Assembly: GCA_009778485.1 (NCBI GenBank)
Contig: WRJQ01000008.1
Coordinates: forward strand, 1 to 48,451
DNA: 48,451 bases
Reading direction: 5' to 3'
From: Oscillospiraceae bacterium
GTDB taxonomy: Bacteria > Bacillota > Clostridia > Oscillospirales > Oscillospiraceae
Shown here: positions 17,305 through 26,102 of the stretch, piece by piece
How the letters are laid out: each line of letters starts with the position of its first letter
How positions within the stretch are numbered: position 1 is the first letter of the stretch
The notes under the pieces: model-generated
What the model saw: the letters and a program-made list of their open reading frames with translations, nothing else
What the model was told of the DNA's origin: nothing
The model's database searches: none
Made by a program: the position numbers and the translations under genes

Positions 17305-17334
17305 TTAGCGGCCTGTAGCAAGGCAAATACGCAA

Positions 17335-17587
17335 CTGTTCAGGTACCCCGTCCAGGCGCTATATTTCATTTCGTAAGCGCAACCTCGTCGCTGCGGATTA
17401 CACTAAGACTCGCGTTACAGCAAGCTGCAACGCTCGCTCGTTCCATCGCAGCTCCTCTTCGAATCGAAGCAGGCTTCGATTCGATATACAAGGTAATCAT
17501 GTGGAGCGCTCGCGAATTGACGCATGGACGCGTCATTGAGCGATAGAAATGAAATATAACGCCTGGAGGTAGTGGGTACCTGAACAG
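17335..17587. mobile_element. 253-bp MITE-like element with about 40-bp inverted ends
   Basis: This gap of 326 nt holds a non-coding element. Its ends are inverted repeats: CTGTTCAGGTACCC...CCAGGCG..TATATTTCATTTC on the left and the complement GAAATGAAATATAACGCCTGG...GGGTACCTGAACAG on the right. Inside are more perfect dyads, such as CGAATCGAAG/CTTCGATTCG. Shortened copies occur at 4068, 5237, 11159 and 27524, always between genes. No transposase with matching ends is in the window. No clear target duplication was seen. Confidence 0.8.
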
Positions 17588-17630
17588 ACACAGAATAACA
17601 AAAACTAACCGGTAAAGGGGCGTTACATTC

Positions 17631-18605
17631 ATGAAAAACAAGTACCTGATCCGCATGGAAGAACCGGAAGACTGCCTTATCGTCAACGACGGCAAAGACA
17701 TCTACTACAGGATGTTCCTCGACCCCGTGACGAAACTCCTCAAGAACGAAATGGACTGCATGCAGTTCCGCACGCCATCCTCGACCCCGATCGACTACCA
17801 CGAACACGACCAGGGCACGGAAACATTCCTCGTCAGCCAGGGGAAATTCCTCACGAACTGCATGGGCAGAACCTTCGTCATGGAAGCCGGAGACATACTC
17901 CACATCCAGCCGTGGATGGGCCACGGGTTCATCCCGGTCGAAGAAAACAGCCGACTGAACATCCTCTTCATGGGCATCGACCAGCAAGTCATCACGCAAA
18001 ACTGGCAGCGCCTGATACGCGACTACCCCGGCGTATACGAAGACCTCTCCTTCAAAGGCATGTTCCGCGAGTACAGCGGGCAAATCGCGTTCCGCAGCCT
18101 GCCCGCGCCAAACGACACGCCGCGCGAGCAGATCCAGCAACTCCGCCCGGCCGGATACGGCATCCGCGAACACGAGTTCGACGGCATAAAGATGCAGCTC
18201 AAAGTAGCTCGCTATGAGACGGAAGGCGTCAAAGAGATATGGGATCTGCGCATGAAACCCGGGTTCTACTGCAAATGGGAAGCCTTCCTCCCCGATTACC
18301 GCCTGTTCTACGTCAAGAGCGGTAAGCTGCGCTGCACCGTGAAGACCAAAAACGATGAGACAGTCGAGTTCGACGCCGTCGCGGAGAACCTGATAACAAT
18401 CCCGCCGTACACCCCATTCGGGTTCGAAGTCGTTGAAGAAGCGAGCATGTACGACCTGGATTGCGGGGCTCGGCTGCAAGACTTGTGCGAAGAGATAGAG
18501 TCGCTGAAACACACCGACGCCGGTAAACTCAGCGACGACGCAGCAAAAGCAAAACTATTCAAAACCTTCGGATTTAACTGCACGGACGTCGGGTTCAAAC
18601 CTTGA
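17631..18605 (+). CDS. Bicupin protein
   Basis: A 324-residue protein with two cupin halves. The first (about residues 45-115) keeps metal-binding residues: HEHDQGTE, then GDILHIQPWMGHGF. The second (about 205-285) has the strand order of a cupin (YCKWEAFLPDYRLFYVKSGKLR ... ITIPPYTPFGFEV) but lacks the histidines, so only one metal site is expected. Bicupins include dioxygenases, isomerases and sugar-binding proteins; no family was identified. Its stop overlaps the TTG start of the methyltransferase, so it is the first gene of the operon that leads to the molybdenum hydroxylase. GGGGCG lies before the ATG start. Confidence 0.75.
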   Translation: MKNKYLIRMEEPEDCLIVNDGKDIYYRMFLDPVTKLLKNEMDCMQFRTPSSTPIDYHEHDQGTETFLVSQGKFLTNCMGRTFVMEAGDILHIQPWMGHGFIPVEENSRLNILFMGIDQQVITQNWQRLIRDYPGVYEDLSFKGMFREYSGQIAFRSLPAPNDTPREQIQQLRPAGYGIREHEFDGIKMQLKVARYETEGVKEIWDLRMKPGFYCKWEAFLPDYRLFYVKSGKLRCTVKTKNDETVEFDAVAENLITIPPYTPFGFEVVEEASMYDLDCGARLQDLCEEIESLKHTDAGKLSDDAAKAKLFKTFGFNCTDVGFKP

Positions 18606-19267
18606 CCTTCGGCGCGCCCGCGCGCCCCGGAGGCAGCGCGTTGACGCAAAGGCTCCTTGAACTCTCAGGCATAAGCAGCCTGAGGCCTGCCCGACGAGGC
18701 CCAACCCCCGACTGCCTGAGAACCGGAGCGCGCGTGCTGGACGTCGGCTGCGGGGATGGCGGAAGCGTCGACCTGCTCAACTCAGCCGGATACGCGGCGG
18801 ACGGCGTGGACGCCGATGAGCAGCTAGCCGAAATAGCGGCTTCCCGCAACCCGGGCGCGAGCATACTGCAAGCATCAGCGGAAAGCCTGCCCCACGCAGA
18901 CTCATCGTACGACGCGGTCATGTTCGAATGCTCGCTCTCTCTCACAGACAGCGCGCGATCCCTCGCGGAAGCCCGGCGCGTGCTTCGCCCGGGAGGCGCC
19001 CTGATGGTAGCCGACGTATTCTCCGGGACGAGCGGCGATGGGGGAACCATCCCGCACCTTGTGGAAGAGGACTTTCTCAAGAACCTCGCCGCGCTTGGAT
19101 ATATCGTCACAGGAACCGAAGACCATACGCAGTCCCTCAGGGACTACTACGCGCAAATGCTCATGGATTCCGGCACGGCTGCCGCGCCATGCTCAGCCGC
19201 TGAGCGGGAGGCAATCAAAAAAATAAACCCCCGATATCTCCTTTATACCGCTGGGAAGCCGGGGTGA
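18602..19267 (+). CDS. SAM-dependent methyltransferase (DVU_1556/TrsM-like)
   Basis: A 221-residue class I methyltransferase. Motif I is VLDVGCGDG (about residue 42), followed by GVDADEQL and the post-I block RVLRPGGALMVAD. The N-terminal PGGSALTQRLLELSG matches a conserved pre-motif of the family I know as DVU_1556, and so supports the upstream TTG start at 18602 rather than the TTG at 18641 that has a better GGAGG site. The family regularly accompanies the AMP-CoA ligase, redox protein and TrsS radical SAM genes found downstream here. The methyl acceptor is unknown. It overlaps the cupin by 4 nt and the ligase by 4 nt. Confidence 0.8.
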   Translation: MTFGAPARPGGSALTQRLLELSGISSLRPARRGPTPDCLRTGARVLDVGCGDGGSVDLLNSAGYAADGVDADEQLAEIAASRNPGASILQASAESLPHADSSYDAVMFECSLSLTDSARSLAEARRVLRPGGALMVADVFSGTSGDGGTIPHLVEEDFLKNLAALGYIVTGTEDHTQSLRDYYAQMLMDSGTAAAPCSAAEREAIKKINPRYLLYTAGKPG

Positions 19268-20583
19268 ACGCGATGGCGCGAGTTTTGTCCAAGGCTCCTA
19301 AACAAACACCCGGCATTGGAATAACGCCGCTTGACGAGTGGATCTCGGTAATCACAAAAGGCGACCTGCAAGAATACCAACTTGCAATGCTCAACGCGAC
19401 GCTTGAAACTGCTCAGAAAGGGCGATACTACGCGCAGCGCGGTTACCCCCGGGAGTTGCGGGAACTCTCGCAGCTCAGCAAACTCCCGACCATCGACGCG
19501 CAAACCATTCAAAGCATCGGAAGCGGGCTTATCTGCGCACCTCTGGGGGAAGTATCGCGGATAGTCACGCTCCGCACAAGCGGCTCGACAGGCAGCCCCA
19601 AGCGGCTCTTCTTCTCGGAAGAAGACCTCGAACTGACACTCGATTATTTCGCGAACGGACTCACGGCTGTAGCATGCCCCGGTGAAGCGATGATGATCCT
19701 GCTCCCCTGCGAGCGGCGCGGAGGAGTGGGCGACCTGATAGCGCGGGCGCTCGAAAGAATCCCTGTCAGACCGGTCCGCTTCGGCCCCATCGGCGACCTG
19801 CGGGAATGCGCCTCGGCCCTGAGCAAGGAAAGCGCCGCAGCGCTCGTAGGCGCGCCTGTGCAAATACTGGCGCTGGCGCGTTACTGCGAGGCGAAGAAGG
19901 TCGATACGAAAGTAAGAAGCGCGCTGCTTTGCACGGATAACGTCCCGGAAGCCGTGAAACACGAACTGGCAAGGATTTGGGACTGCGAAGTATACGAGCA
20001 TTACGGCTCTACTGAGATGGGACTCGGCGGCGCGATAGACTGCGACGCGCATTGCGGGCTGCACATCAGGGAGAACGACCTGCTCTTCGAGGTGGTGGAC
20101 GAGCAAGGAACGCCCGTGCCGGACGGCGTCTCCGGCGAGGTGGTATTCACGACGCTCACAAGGCGGGCTATGCCCCTCATCAGGTACAAGACAGGGGATG
20201 TATCCAGGATTGTCGAGGGCAGATGCGCGTGCGGCTCGGACCTCAAGCGGCTGGCTGCCACAGAAGGGCGGCTCGCAGGCACAGTGACAATGGCATGCGG
20301 CGCGCGCTTGAGCATAAGGGAGCTTGACGAAGCGCTGCTGGGCCTGAGAGCGGTTTGCGACTACGATATTACTACGGCGCCGGCGGACGACCATGTAGTC
20401 ATCGAAATCCACACGCAGCGCAGCATTGGAGATATACGCCCCGCGCCGGTAGCAGAGGCGCTCCGCAGCGCCTGCTTGCCGGAAAGTATAAAGGCAACCA
20501 TCAATGTGACCGTACTTCCCGACGCGCTCCCACGCCGCGAAGGGAAGAGGAAGATATTTTTACAGGAGGCGATTATATGCTGA
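19264..20583 (+). CDS. AMP-dependent CoA ligase (DVU_1553-like, phenylacetate-CoA-ligase fold)
   Basis: A 439-residue adenylating enzyme. The ATP loop is RTSGSTGSPK (about residue 104), YEHYGSTEMG (about 243) is the A5 motif and GEVVFTTL...MPLIRYKTGDV (about 295-320) the A7-A8 region, as in phenylacetate-CoA ligases. Homologues near molybdenum aldehyde oxidoreductases carry the placeholder name DVU_1553; the acid activated is not known. The GTG start overlaps the methyltransferase stop (GTGA); an ATG 9 nt on is also possible. The first 15 or so codons come largely from a 28-nt sequence also found at 150-177, and conserved family sequence starts only after it (TPLDEWI), so the N-terminus may have been replaced or extended. 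Its stop overlaps the next gene by 7 nt. Confidence 0.85.
   Translation: MNAMARVLSKAPKQTPGIGITPLDEWISVITKGDLQEYQLAMLNATLETAQKGRYYAQRGYPRELRELSQLSKLPTIDAQTIQSIGSGLICAPLGEVSRIVTLRTSGSTGSPKRLFFSEEDLELTLDYFANGLTAVACPGEAMMILLPCERRGGVGDLIARALERIPVRPVRFGPIGDLRECASALSKESAAALVGAPVQILALARYCEAKKVDTKVRSALLCTDNVPEAVKHELARIWDCEVYEHYGSTEMGLGGAIDCDAHCGLHIRENDLLFEVVDEQGTPVPDGVSGEVVFTTLTRRAMPLIRYKTGDVSRIVEGRCACGSDLKRLAATEGRLAGTVTMACGARLSIRELDEALLGLRAVCDYDITTAPADDHVVIEIHTQRSIGDIRPAPVAEALRSACLPESIKATINVTVLPDALPRREGKRKIFLQEAIIC
19273..19300 (+). repeat. 28-nt dispersed repeat, copy 2
   Basis: Matches 150-177 at 27 of 28 positions and supplies the ATG and codons MARVLSKAP of the CoA ligase. In copy 1 the same frame reads MAGVLSKAP on the strand opposite to the TSCPD gene. 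Confidence 0.85.
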
Positions 20584-23411
20584 AAAGACTCATACTAACC
20601 TTGAACGGAGTCGAAAGGCCTGTCATCTGCGACCCGGAGAAAGACAGCCTCGCGACTGTAATCCGGAGAATGGGCCTAACAGGCACAAAAGTAGGCTGCG
20701 GCACCGGCGTGTGCGGAGCCTGCTCTCTCATTCTCAACGGAGACGTCATCCGTTCATGCACGCGCAGGATGAAAAACGTTCCCGAGTTCAGCGAGATCAC
20801 GACTATCGAAGGCATTGGCACACCGCAGAACCTGCACCCGCTGCAGCAGGCGTGGATAACCTACGGCGGCGTCCAGTGCGGATTCTGCACGCCGGGATTC
20901 ATCGTTTCGGCGTACGGCCTGCTCCAGAGCAACAGCAACCCTACGCGCGACGAAGTGCGCGACTGGTTCCAAAAGCACCGCAACGTCTGCCGCTGCACAG
21001 GGTACAAGCCTCTGGTCGACGCGGTGATGGCGGGCGCCAAGGTCATGCGCGGCGAAGCGACCATGGACGAAATCACATTTAAAGACCCGGAAACCGGCGA
21101 GTACTACGGCTCGGAGCTTCCGCGCCCGGCAGCGCTGGCCAAGGTCTGCGGCCTCGCGGACTACGGCGACGACATAAAGCACCAAATGCCGGAAGGCACG
21201 GCTCACCTCGCTGTCGTCCTGGCCGATGTGCATCACGCTAAAATAATCAGCATCGACACGTCAGAAGCGGAGAAAATGCCGGGCGTCATAAAGGTGATGA
21301 CGGCAAAAGACGTCAAGGGCACGAACAGCCTGCCCGTCCCGCAGATCATACCTCGCATGAAAGCAAACGGCATGCTGAACTTCCCCGTCATCTGCGGCGA
21401 CACGGTCAACCGCAGGGGCGACGTCGTAGCGCTCGTCGCTGCGGACTCGGAAGAGCACGCGCGCGCGGCCGCCAAAGCGGTCAAGAAGAACTTCGAGCTG
21501 CTGCCGGCGTACATGACCTTCCCGGAAGCCGTCGCGCCCAACGCCATCCAGTTGCAGGAGGAACTCCCGAACTTCTACATGGAACTCCCGCTGCTCAAAG
21601 GCGCCGACACCGAGGAGATATTCGACGACGCCGCGTTTGTCGTCGAAGGCAGCTTCCACTCGCAGCATGAACCGCACCTGCCGATTGAGCCCGACGTCGT
21701 CCAGGCATACTACGAGGAGGACGGGACTCTTACAATCCAGTGCAAAGCCCAGTCCCTGCACGATTCGCTGGGCGAGGTCTCCGCAGCCACAGGCGTCCCG
21801 GCCGACAAGCTGCGGCTGATACTCAATCCGGTTGGCGGCTCGTTCGGCTACTCGATAGCATCAAACACATACTCGCTCGCCGCGACAGCCGTGCAGAACC
21901 TCGGCGTCCCGTGCACGATGACGCTCAGCTACGACGAGTTCAGCCACACGACCGGCAAGCGCGGCGCGACCTTCTCGAACGGCCGCCTCGCCTGCGACGC
22001 CGAAGGCAAGATTGCCGGCATCGAGTATGACGTCGCGCTCGACCACGGCGCGTATACAGTCGTCGCGAGCATACTGCTGTCCAACCTCGTATCAGTCCCG
22101 TTTTACGGGTATAACGTCCCGAATATAAAAGCCCTGGCACGCGCCGGTATGTCGAACAACGGCTTCCAGGTCGCGTACAGAGGCTTCGGCGCTCCGCAAA
22201 TCTCGACGATGTCCGAAGCGCTCATCGACATGGCTGCGGAAAAGGCTGGGATCGACGCATGGGAGTTCCGTTACAACAACCTGGCGAAAACGGGCGAGAC
22301 GACTATCAACAGCAGGCCATATAAAGATTACAACGTCTACCCCGCGCTTATGCAAATGATTAAGCCACACTACGACAAGTTCAAAGCCGAAGCCGAAGCC
22401 GCGAAGAAAGAAGGGCGCAGCGTTGGCGTAGGCCTGAGCCTCGGCGGATTCCTTTGCACGACAGGCAAGTTCGACGTCGCAGAGGTCGAGCTCGAGCTGA
22501 ACCCCGACGGGACTGTCACCCACTACAACACCTGGCAGGACGTCGGGCAAGGCGGCGACATAGGCACCCTGACGCACACGCTGAAAGCCCTTGCGCCGCT
22601 GGGACTCACCCCGAAGCAGGTCAAGCTCGTGCGTGACGATACGGGAGTCGCCCCGAGGACCGGGCTCTCCGCAGCCAGCCGCTCGCACTACATGGCCGGC
22701 AACGCGACTATTGACGCCGCGAACAAACTGATGGACGCCATGCGCAAGCCGGACGGCAGCTTCAGGACTCATGCCGAGATGGTAAGCGAAGGCATTGCCA
22801 CAAGGTATCTCGGCCATTACGACCAGATGGGCCGCGAGGACGTCGACATGGGGCTCAACCCGAACACGGGCGAGGGTGAGCACATTGCCGAGTTCATGTA
22901 TGTGGTGAACCTCGCGCTGACGGAAGTTGACACGGCGACTGGCAAAGCGACTGTGCTCAAGTACAAAGCCGCGGCGGACGTCGGCGTCGTCGGAAACAAA
23001 CTTGCCGTCGACGGGCAGGCTTACGGCGGCTTGTCGCACAGCATCGGTTTCGCGCTCAGCGAGATTTACAACGCCGAAGATAAGCACGGCAACATCGCCG
23101 GCTGCGGTATCCCGACTATCGACATGATCCCGGACGACTTTGAGATCATGTACAACGAAACGCCGCGCGAACACGGCCCGCATGGCTCCTGCGGCTGCTC
23201 GGAAGACTTCCAGAGCTGCGGCCATGTCGCTGTCATCAACTCGATCAACAACGCTTGCGGCGTACGCGTATACGACCTTCCGGCGACCCCGGAGAAAATC
23301 AAAGCGGGGCTGGAGAAGGTGCAGCGCGGAGAGGATCAGACTCCCCCCAAGTACTACCTCGGCACAGACTTCGAGGACGAGCTGGAACTCATCAAGAACA
23401 ACCCGCTATAG
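20577..23411 (+). CDS. mop: Molybdenum aldehyde oxidoreductase (Mop-type, xanthine oxidase family)
   Basis: A 944-residue single-chain molybdenum hydroxylase. Eight cysteines for two [2Fe-2S] clusters fall at 41, 46, 49, 61 and 101, 104, 138, 140, one residue off the Desulfovibrio gigas Mop numbering as I recall it. The molybdopterin domains follow (GGSFGYSIASN, AYRGFGAPQ, QDVGQGGD). The catalytic glutamate is probably Glu876, but its loop reads GSCGCSEDFQSC where relatives have a GSSGVGE-type sequence, adding Cys872, Cys874 and Cys881. The enzyme would hydroxylate an aldehyde or heterocycle with water. The ATG at 20577 has CAGGAGG 8 nt upstream and overlaps the ligase stop by 7 nt; the ORF track's longer start is spurious. 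Confidence 0.93.
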   Translation: MLKRLILTLNGVERPVICDPEKDSLATVIRRMGLTGTKVGCGTGVCGACSLILNGDVIRSCTRRMKNVPEFSEITTIEGIGTPQNLHPLQQAWITYGGVQCGFCTPGFIVSAYGLLQSNSNPTRDEVRDWFQKHRNVCRCTGYKPLVDAVMAGAKVMRGEATMDEITFKDPETGEYYGSELPRPAALAKVCGLADYGDDIKHQMPEGTAHLAVVLADVHHAKIISIDTSEAEKMPGVIKVMTAKDVKGTNSLPVPQIIPRMKANGMLNFPVICGDTVNRRGDVVALVAADSEEHARAAAKAVKKNFELLPAYMTFPEAVAPNAIQLQEELPNFYMELPLLKGADTEEIFDDAAFVVEGSFHSQHEPHLPIEPDVVQAYYEEDGTLTIQCKAQSLHDSLGEVSAATGVPADKLRLILNPVGGSFGYSIASNTYSLAATAVQNLGVPCTMTLSYDEFSHTTGKRGATFSNGRLACDAEGKIAGIEYDVALDHGAYTVVASILLSNLVSVPFYGYNVPNIKALARAGMSNNGFQVAYRGFGAPQISTMSEALIDMAAEKAGIDAWEFRYNNLAKTGETTINSRPYKDYNVYPALMQMIKPHYDKFKAEAEAAKKEGRSVGVGLSLGGFLCTTGKFDVAEVELELNPDGTVTHYNTWQDVGQGGDIGTLTHTLKALAPLGLTPKQVKLVRDDTGVAPRTGLSAASRSHYMAGNATIDAANKLMDAMRKPDGSFRTHAEMVSEGIATRYLGHYDQMGREDVDMGLNPNTGEGEHIAEFMYVVNLALTEVDTATGKATVLKYKAAADVGVVGNKLAVDGQAYGGLSHSIGFALSEIYNAEDKHGNIAGCGIPTIDMIPDDFEIMYNETPREHGPHGSCGCSEDFQSCGHVAVINSINNACGVRVYDLPATPEKIKAGLEKVQRGEDQTPPKYYLGTDFEDELELIKNNPL

Positions 23412-23417
23412 ATAGTT

Positions 23418-23457
23418 AGTAGTTAGGAGTTAGTAGTTACTACAACTCCTAACTACT
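23418..23457. repeat. TAACTCC-type heptamer repeat forming a hairpin
   Basis: AGTAGTTAGGAGTT (23418-23431) and AACTCCTAACTACT (23444-23457) are a perfect 14-bp inverted repeat built from a 7-nt unit. The same unit is repeated in tandem at 35334-35368. It fills most of the gap between mop and the next gene. Confidence 0.85.
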
Positions 23458-23475
23458 GCAAAGTTGGAGCGAACC

Positions 23476-25902
23476 ATGGAACTGGAAAACTTCACCGTAC
23501 TCACCGAAAAATGCCATAAGGGGAAACCTGCCTCATGCACATGGGCGTGCCCGTTCAACCTGGACGTGCGCGCCCTCGTTGAAAAGGCGGAAAAAGGGAA
23601 ATGGCAAGCAGCATATAAAGCATACCGCACCGCTGTTATGTTCCCCGCAATCGTATCCGCCCTGTGCAGCGAAAAGTGCAAAGAACACTGCCAACGAGCA
23701 CAGACCGGCGACGGCGCGATCGACGTCCGGCGCATCGAAGAAGCCTGCGTCGCAAACGCAAAAAACCGCAAACCCGACGCATACGCGCTCCCGCCGAAAA
23801 ACGAGAAAATCGCCATAATAGGAGCGGGAATCGCAGGCCTGTCATGCGCGCTCAGCCTCGCGCAAAAAAAGTACGAGGTAACTGTATTTGAGAAAGAAAG
23901 CGGCTGGGGAGGCGCGCTACGCGGCCATGAGAGCTTCGAGAGCTTCGACGAAGATATAGCTCTTCAGTTTTCTGCCGTTGAAGCACGATTCGAATTTGGC
24001 GCAGAGCTCGGCACGCCAAGCGAGCTGCGCATACCAAACGGATCCGGCACGCCAAGCGAGCTACACTCGCCAAGCGAGCACCGCTCGCTTTCCCTACCGC
24101 AAGGATTCGACGCCATATACATAGCAACCGGCGAAAACGGCGAAGACTTCGGGCTGCTCGAGACCTTCGATGAGAACCTGCTGACGACCGCCCATCCGGG
24201 GGTGTTCCTCGGCGGGGCGCTGACGGGTGCAAACGCTATGCAAGGCATTGTGCAAGGGATCAAAGCCTCGAAAATCATCGAAGCATACGTTCAAACCGGC
24301 AAACCTCTCGAAGAGTTCACAGAAAAAGAAGCATCCCCGCGATACCTTCAGCATAAAGATGCTGAACACGCTACGCCGATAGTACCGGCATCCGGAGACA
24401 GGTACACCGAGGAGGAAGCGAAGGCGGAAGCGGCAAGGTGCTTCAAATGCGACTGCAACGAATGCATGGAAGCCTGCGAAATGCTTGGCACGTTCCGCAA
24501 GACACCCGAAAAAATAGCGATCGAAGCCTACACGGACTTGAAAGCCACTCCGCCGTACTCCACGCACACTCTCACTCGCCAGGCTTACTCCTGCAATATG
24601 TGCGGGCGATGCAAAGCAGTCTGCCCGGAAGGGATCGACATAGGCGAGATACTAAGGATGTCGCGCGAAGCCAGGCTGGAGTCAGGCGCCTATCCGGAGG
24701 CTATGCACGATTTCTGGCTGCGCGAAATGGATATATCTACAGGAGAAGCTTCGTTTTACACCGCTCCGAACAGCAAGGCCGACTGCCGTTACGTCTTTTT
24801 CCCCGGGTGCAAGCTAGGCGCCTCGAATCCCGCCCACGTACTGCTGTCATACGACTTCTTGCTGGAGAAATATGACGCAGGTATATTTGCCCACTGCTGC
24901 GGCGCCCCTGCGTACTGGGCAGGCGATAAGGAAAGAGCCGAGAGAAACACAGCGGTGATAATCGAAACATGGAAAGCGCTCGGAGAACCAATATTCGTCT
25001 TTGCTTGCGCAGCCTGCATGAATGCCTTTGAAGCCTTGCAGCCCGAAATTTCGAGGATATCCCTCTACGAACTCATGGCAGCAGACGGAATCGACGCAAG
25101 CGAGACCGGCGCAGGCTGGACCGACGCAAGCGGGACCGGCGCAGACGAGACCGGCGCAAGCGGGACCGGCGCAGACGGGACCGACGAAAGCAGGATCAGC
25201 TCCGGCAGGACCGGCGCAGAACCGGCTGAGGGCGAGTACAATGTCTTCGCCCCTTGCAACTCACGCGGCAACGACGAGATGGAAACTGCCGTGCGGCGCC
25301 TCGCAGCCCGGGCAGGCGCGCGCGTCGTCGAACTCCCCGAAAAGAACCTGTGCTGCGGCAGCGGAGGGCACATGCGCGCCGCTAACCCCGGACTTTACGA
25401 CAAAATCACAGGGAAGCGGGCGGCGATGGGCGACCTGCCGTATATAGCCTACTGCGCTAACTGCAAAGAAGTGTTCGGTGCTCGGGGCAAAGAATGCACG
25501 CACATATTAGACATTGTATTCAACCTTCCGCAAAGTCGGGTTCCTGCGATACACGAGAAGAGGGAAAACGCAATATACGTCAAGAGGGAACTGATGAAAA
25601 AGATACAAGGAGCGGACTACGCTCCCGATCAACGCGAATGGGAAAGCATTGAAATCATCGCATCTGAAGACCTGCTCGCAGAAATCGACAGGAAGCTCAT
25701 CTCGCTTGACGACGTCAAGGAAGCGATATGGCTTGCCGAAACGACAGGCGACAAACTTGTCGACGAGGAAAGCGGCGCCTGCAGGTGCAGCATGGAAAAA
25801 CCGGTAATAACGTATTGGGTGAGCTATAAAGTGGCGGGCGGCGCGTATGAACTGATCGACGCGTACTACCACAGGATGAAGTTCAGCAGGGAAGGTGTTT
25901 GA
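23476..25902 (+). CDS. FAD-dependent dicluster/CCG-domain oxidoreductase (DVU_1558-like)
   Basis: An 808-residue electron-transfer protein. Residues 1-95 are a GltD-type dicluster-binding domain (CTWACPFN, CSEKCKEHC); IAIIGAGIAGLSCALS (about 114) binds FAD; then CDCNECMEAC and CNMCGRCKAVCPEG (about 322-390) suit two [4Fe-4S] clusters; FFPGCK, HCCGAP, FACAACM, LCCGSGGH and CANCKE are HdrB/CCG-type blocks. Two linkers carry tandem repeats: GTPSEL near residue 180 and eight pentapeptides at about 543-582. It probably passes electrons between the molybdenum enzyme and another carrier. The ATG at 23476 has GGAG 6 nt before it and is preferred to the TTG at 23464. The next gene overlaps its stop. 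Confidence 0.85.
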   Translation: MELENFTVLTEKCHKGKPASCTWACPFNLDVRALVEKAEKGKWQAAYKAYRTAVMFPAIVSALCSEKCKEHCQRAQTGDGAIDVRRIEEACVANAKNRKPDAYALPPKNEKIAIIGAGIAGLSCALSLAQKKYEVTVFEKESGWGGALRGHESFESFDEDIALQFSAVEARFEFGAELGTPSELRIPNGSGTPSELHSPSEHRSLSLPQGFDAIYIATGENGEDFGLLETFDENLLTTAHPGVFLGGALTGANAMQGIVQGIKASKIIEAYVQTGKPLEEFTEKEASPRYLQHKDAEHATPIVPASGDRYTEEEAKAEAARCFKCDCNECMEACEMLGTFRKTPEKIAIEAYTDLKATPPYSTHTLTRQAYSCNMCGRCKAVCPEGIDIGEILRMSREARLESGAYPEAMHDFWLREMDISTGEASFYTAPNSKADCRYVFFPGCKLGASNPAHVLLSYDFLLEKYDAGIFAHCCGAPAYWAGDKERAERNTAVIIETWKALGEPIFVFACAACMNAFEALQPEISRISLYELMAADGIDASETGAGWTDASGTGADETGASGTGADGTDESRISSGRTGAEPAEGEYNVFAPCNSRGNDEMETAVRRLAARAGARVVELPEKNLCCGSGGHMRAANPGLYDKITGKRAAMGDLPYIAYCANCKEVFGARGKECTHILDIVFNLPQSRVPAIHEKRENAIYVKRELMKKIQGADYAPDQREWESIEIIASEDLLAEIDRKLISLDDVKEAIWLAETTGDKLVDEESGACRCSMEKPVITYWVSYKVAGGAYELIDAYYHRMKFSREGV
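25102..25221 (+). repeat. 15-nt in-frame minisatellite
   Basis: About eight 15-nt units, consensus GGGACCGGCGCAGAC, encode pentapeptides such as GTGAD and ETGAS inside the dicluster oxidoreductase. The last units are degenerate. Unit number is likely to vary between strains without shifting the frame. Confidence 0.9.
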
Positions 25903-26087
25903 AAAATATGTGGAAGTGTAACGCCTGCAATGAACCGCTCGTCGTTATGAAAACGCAGTTTTCGTATATGGACCGCTCTTTCACCCACGAAGTCGAAAGA
26001 TGCCCGAAATGCGGCAAAGTGAACATACCGCTCGAACTGGCAGAGGGCAGGATGGCCGAAGTCGAAGAGCAGCTCGAGGACAAGTGA
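25899..26087 (+). CDS. Small two-CxxC redox/zinc-ribbon protein (DVU_1557-like)
   Basis: A 62-residue protein with CNAC (about residue 7) and CPKCG (about 35), and a C-terminal helix ending EVEEQLEDK, which I recall as typical of the DVU_1557 family beside molybdenum aldehyde oxidoreductases. The paired CxxC knuckles would bind zinc or iron. The TTG start overlaps the previous stop; the ATG at 25908 is an alternative. Likely an electron carrier or maturation helper in the same operon; no biochemical function is known to me. Confidence 0.8.
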   Translation: MKNMWKCNACNEPLVVMKTQFSYMDRSFTHEVERCPKCGKVNIPLELAEGRMAEVEEQLEDK

Positions 26088-26102
26088 AGGTTCACATCGT
26101 CA

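Noticed and set aside
17415-18512. 365-aa minus-strand ORF
   Set aside because: Antisense to the bicupin gene and running into the MITE-like element; its ends do not fit any gene.
22092-23225. 377-aa minus-strand ORF
   Set aside because: Antisense to the molybdenum oxidoreductase; no recognisable domain.
25102-25221. Possible CRISPR-like array
   Set aside because: Units are contiguous 15-mers in frame within a protein, with no spacers; a minisatellite.
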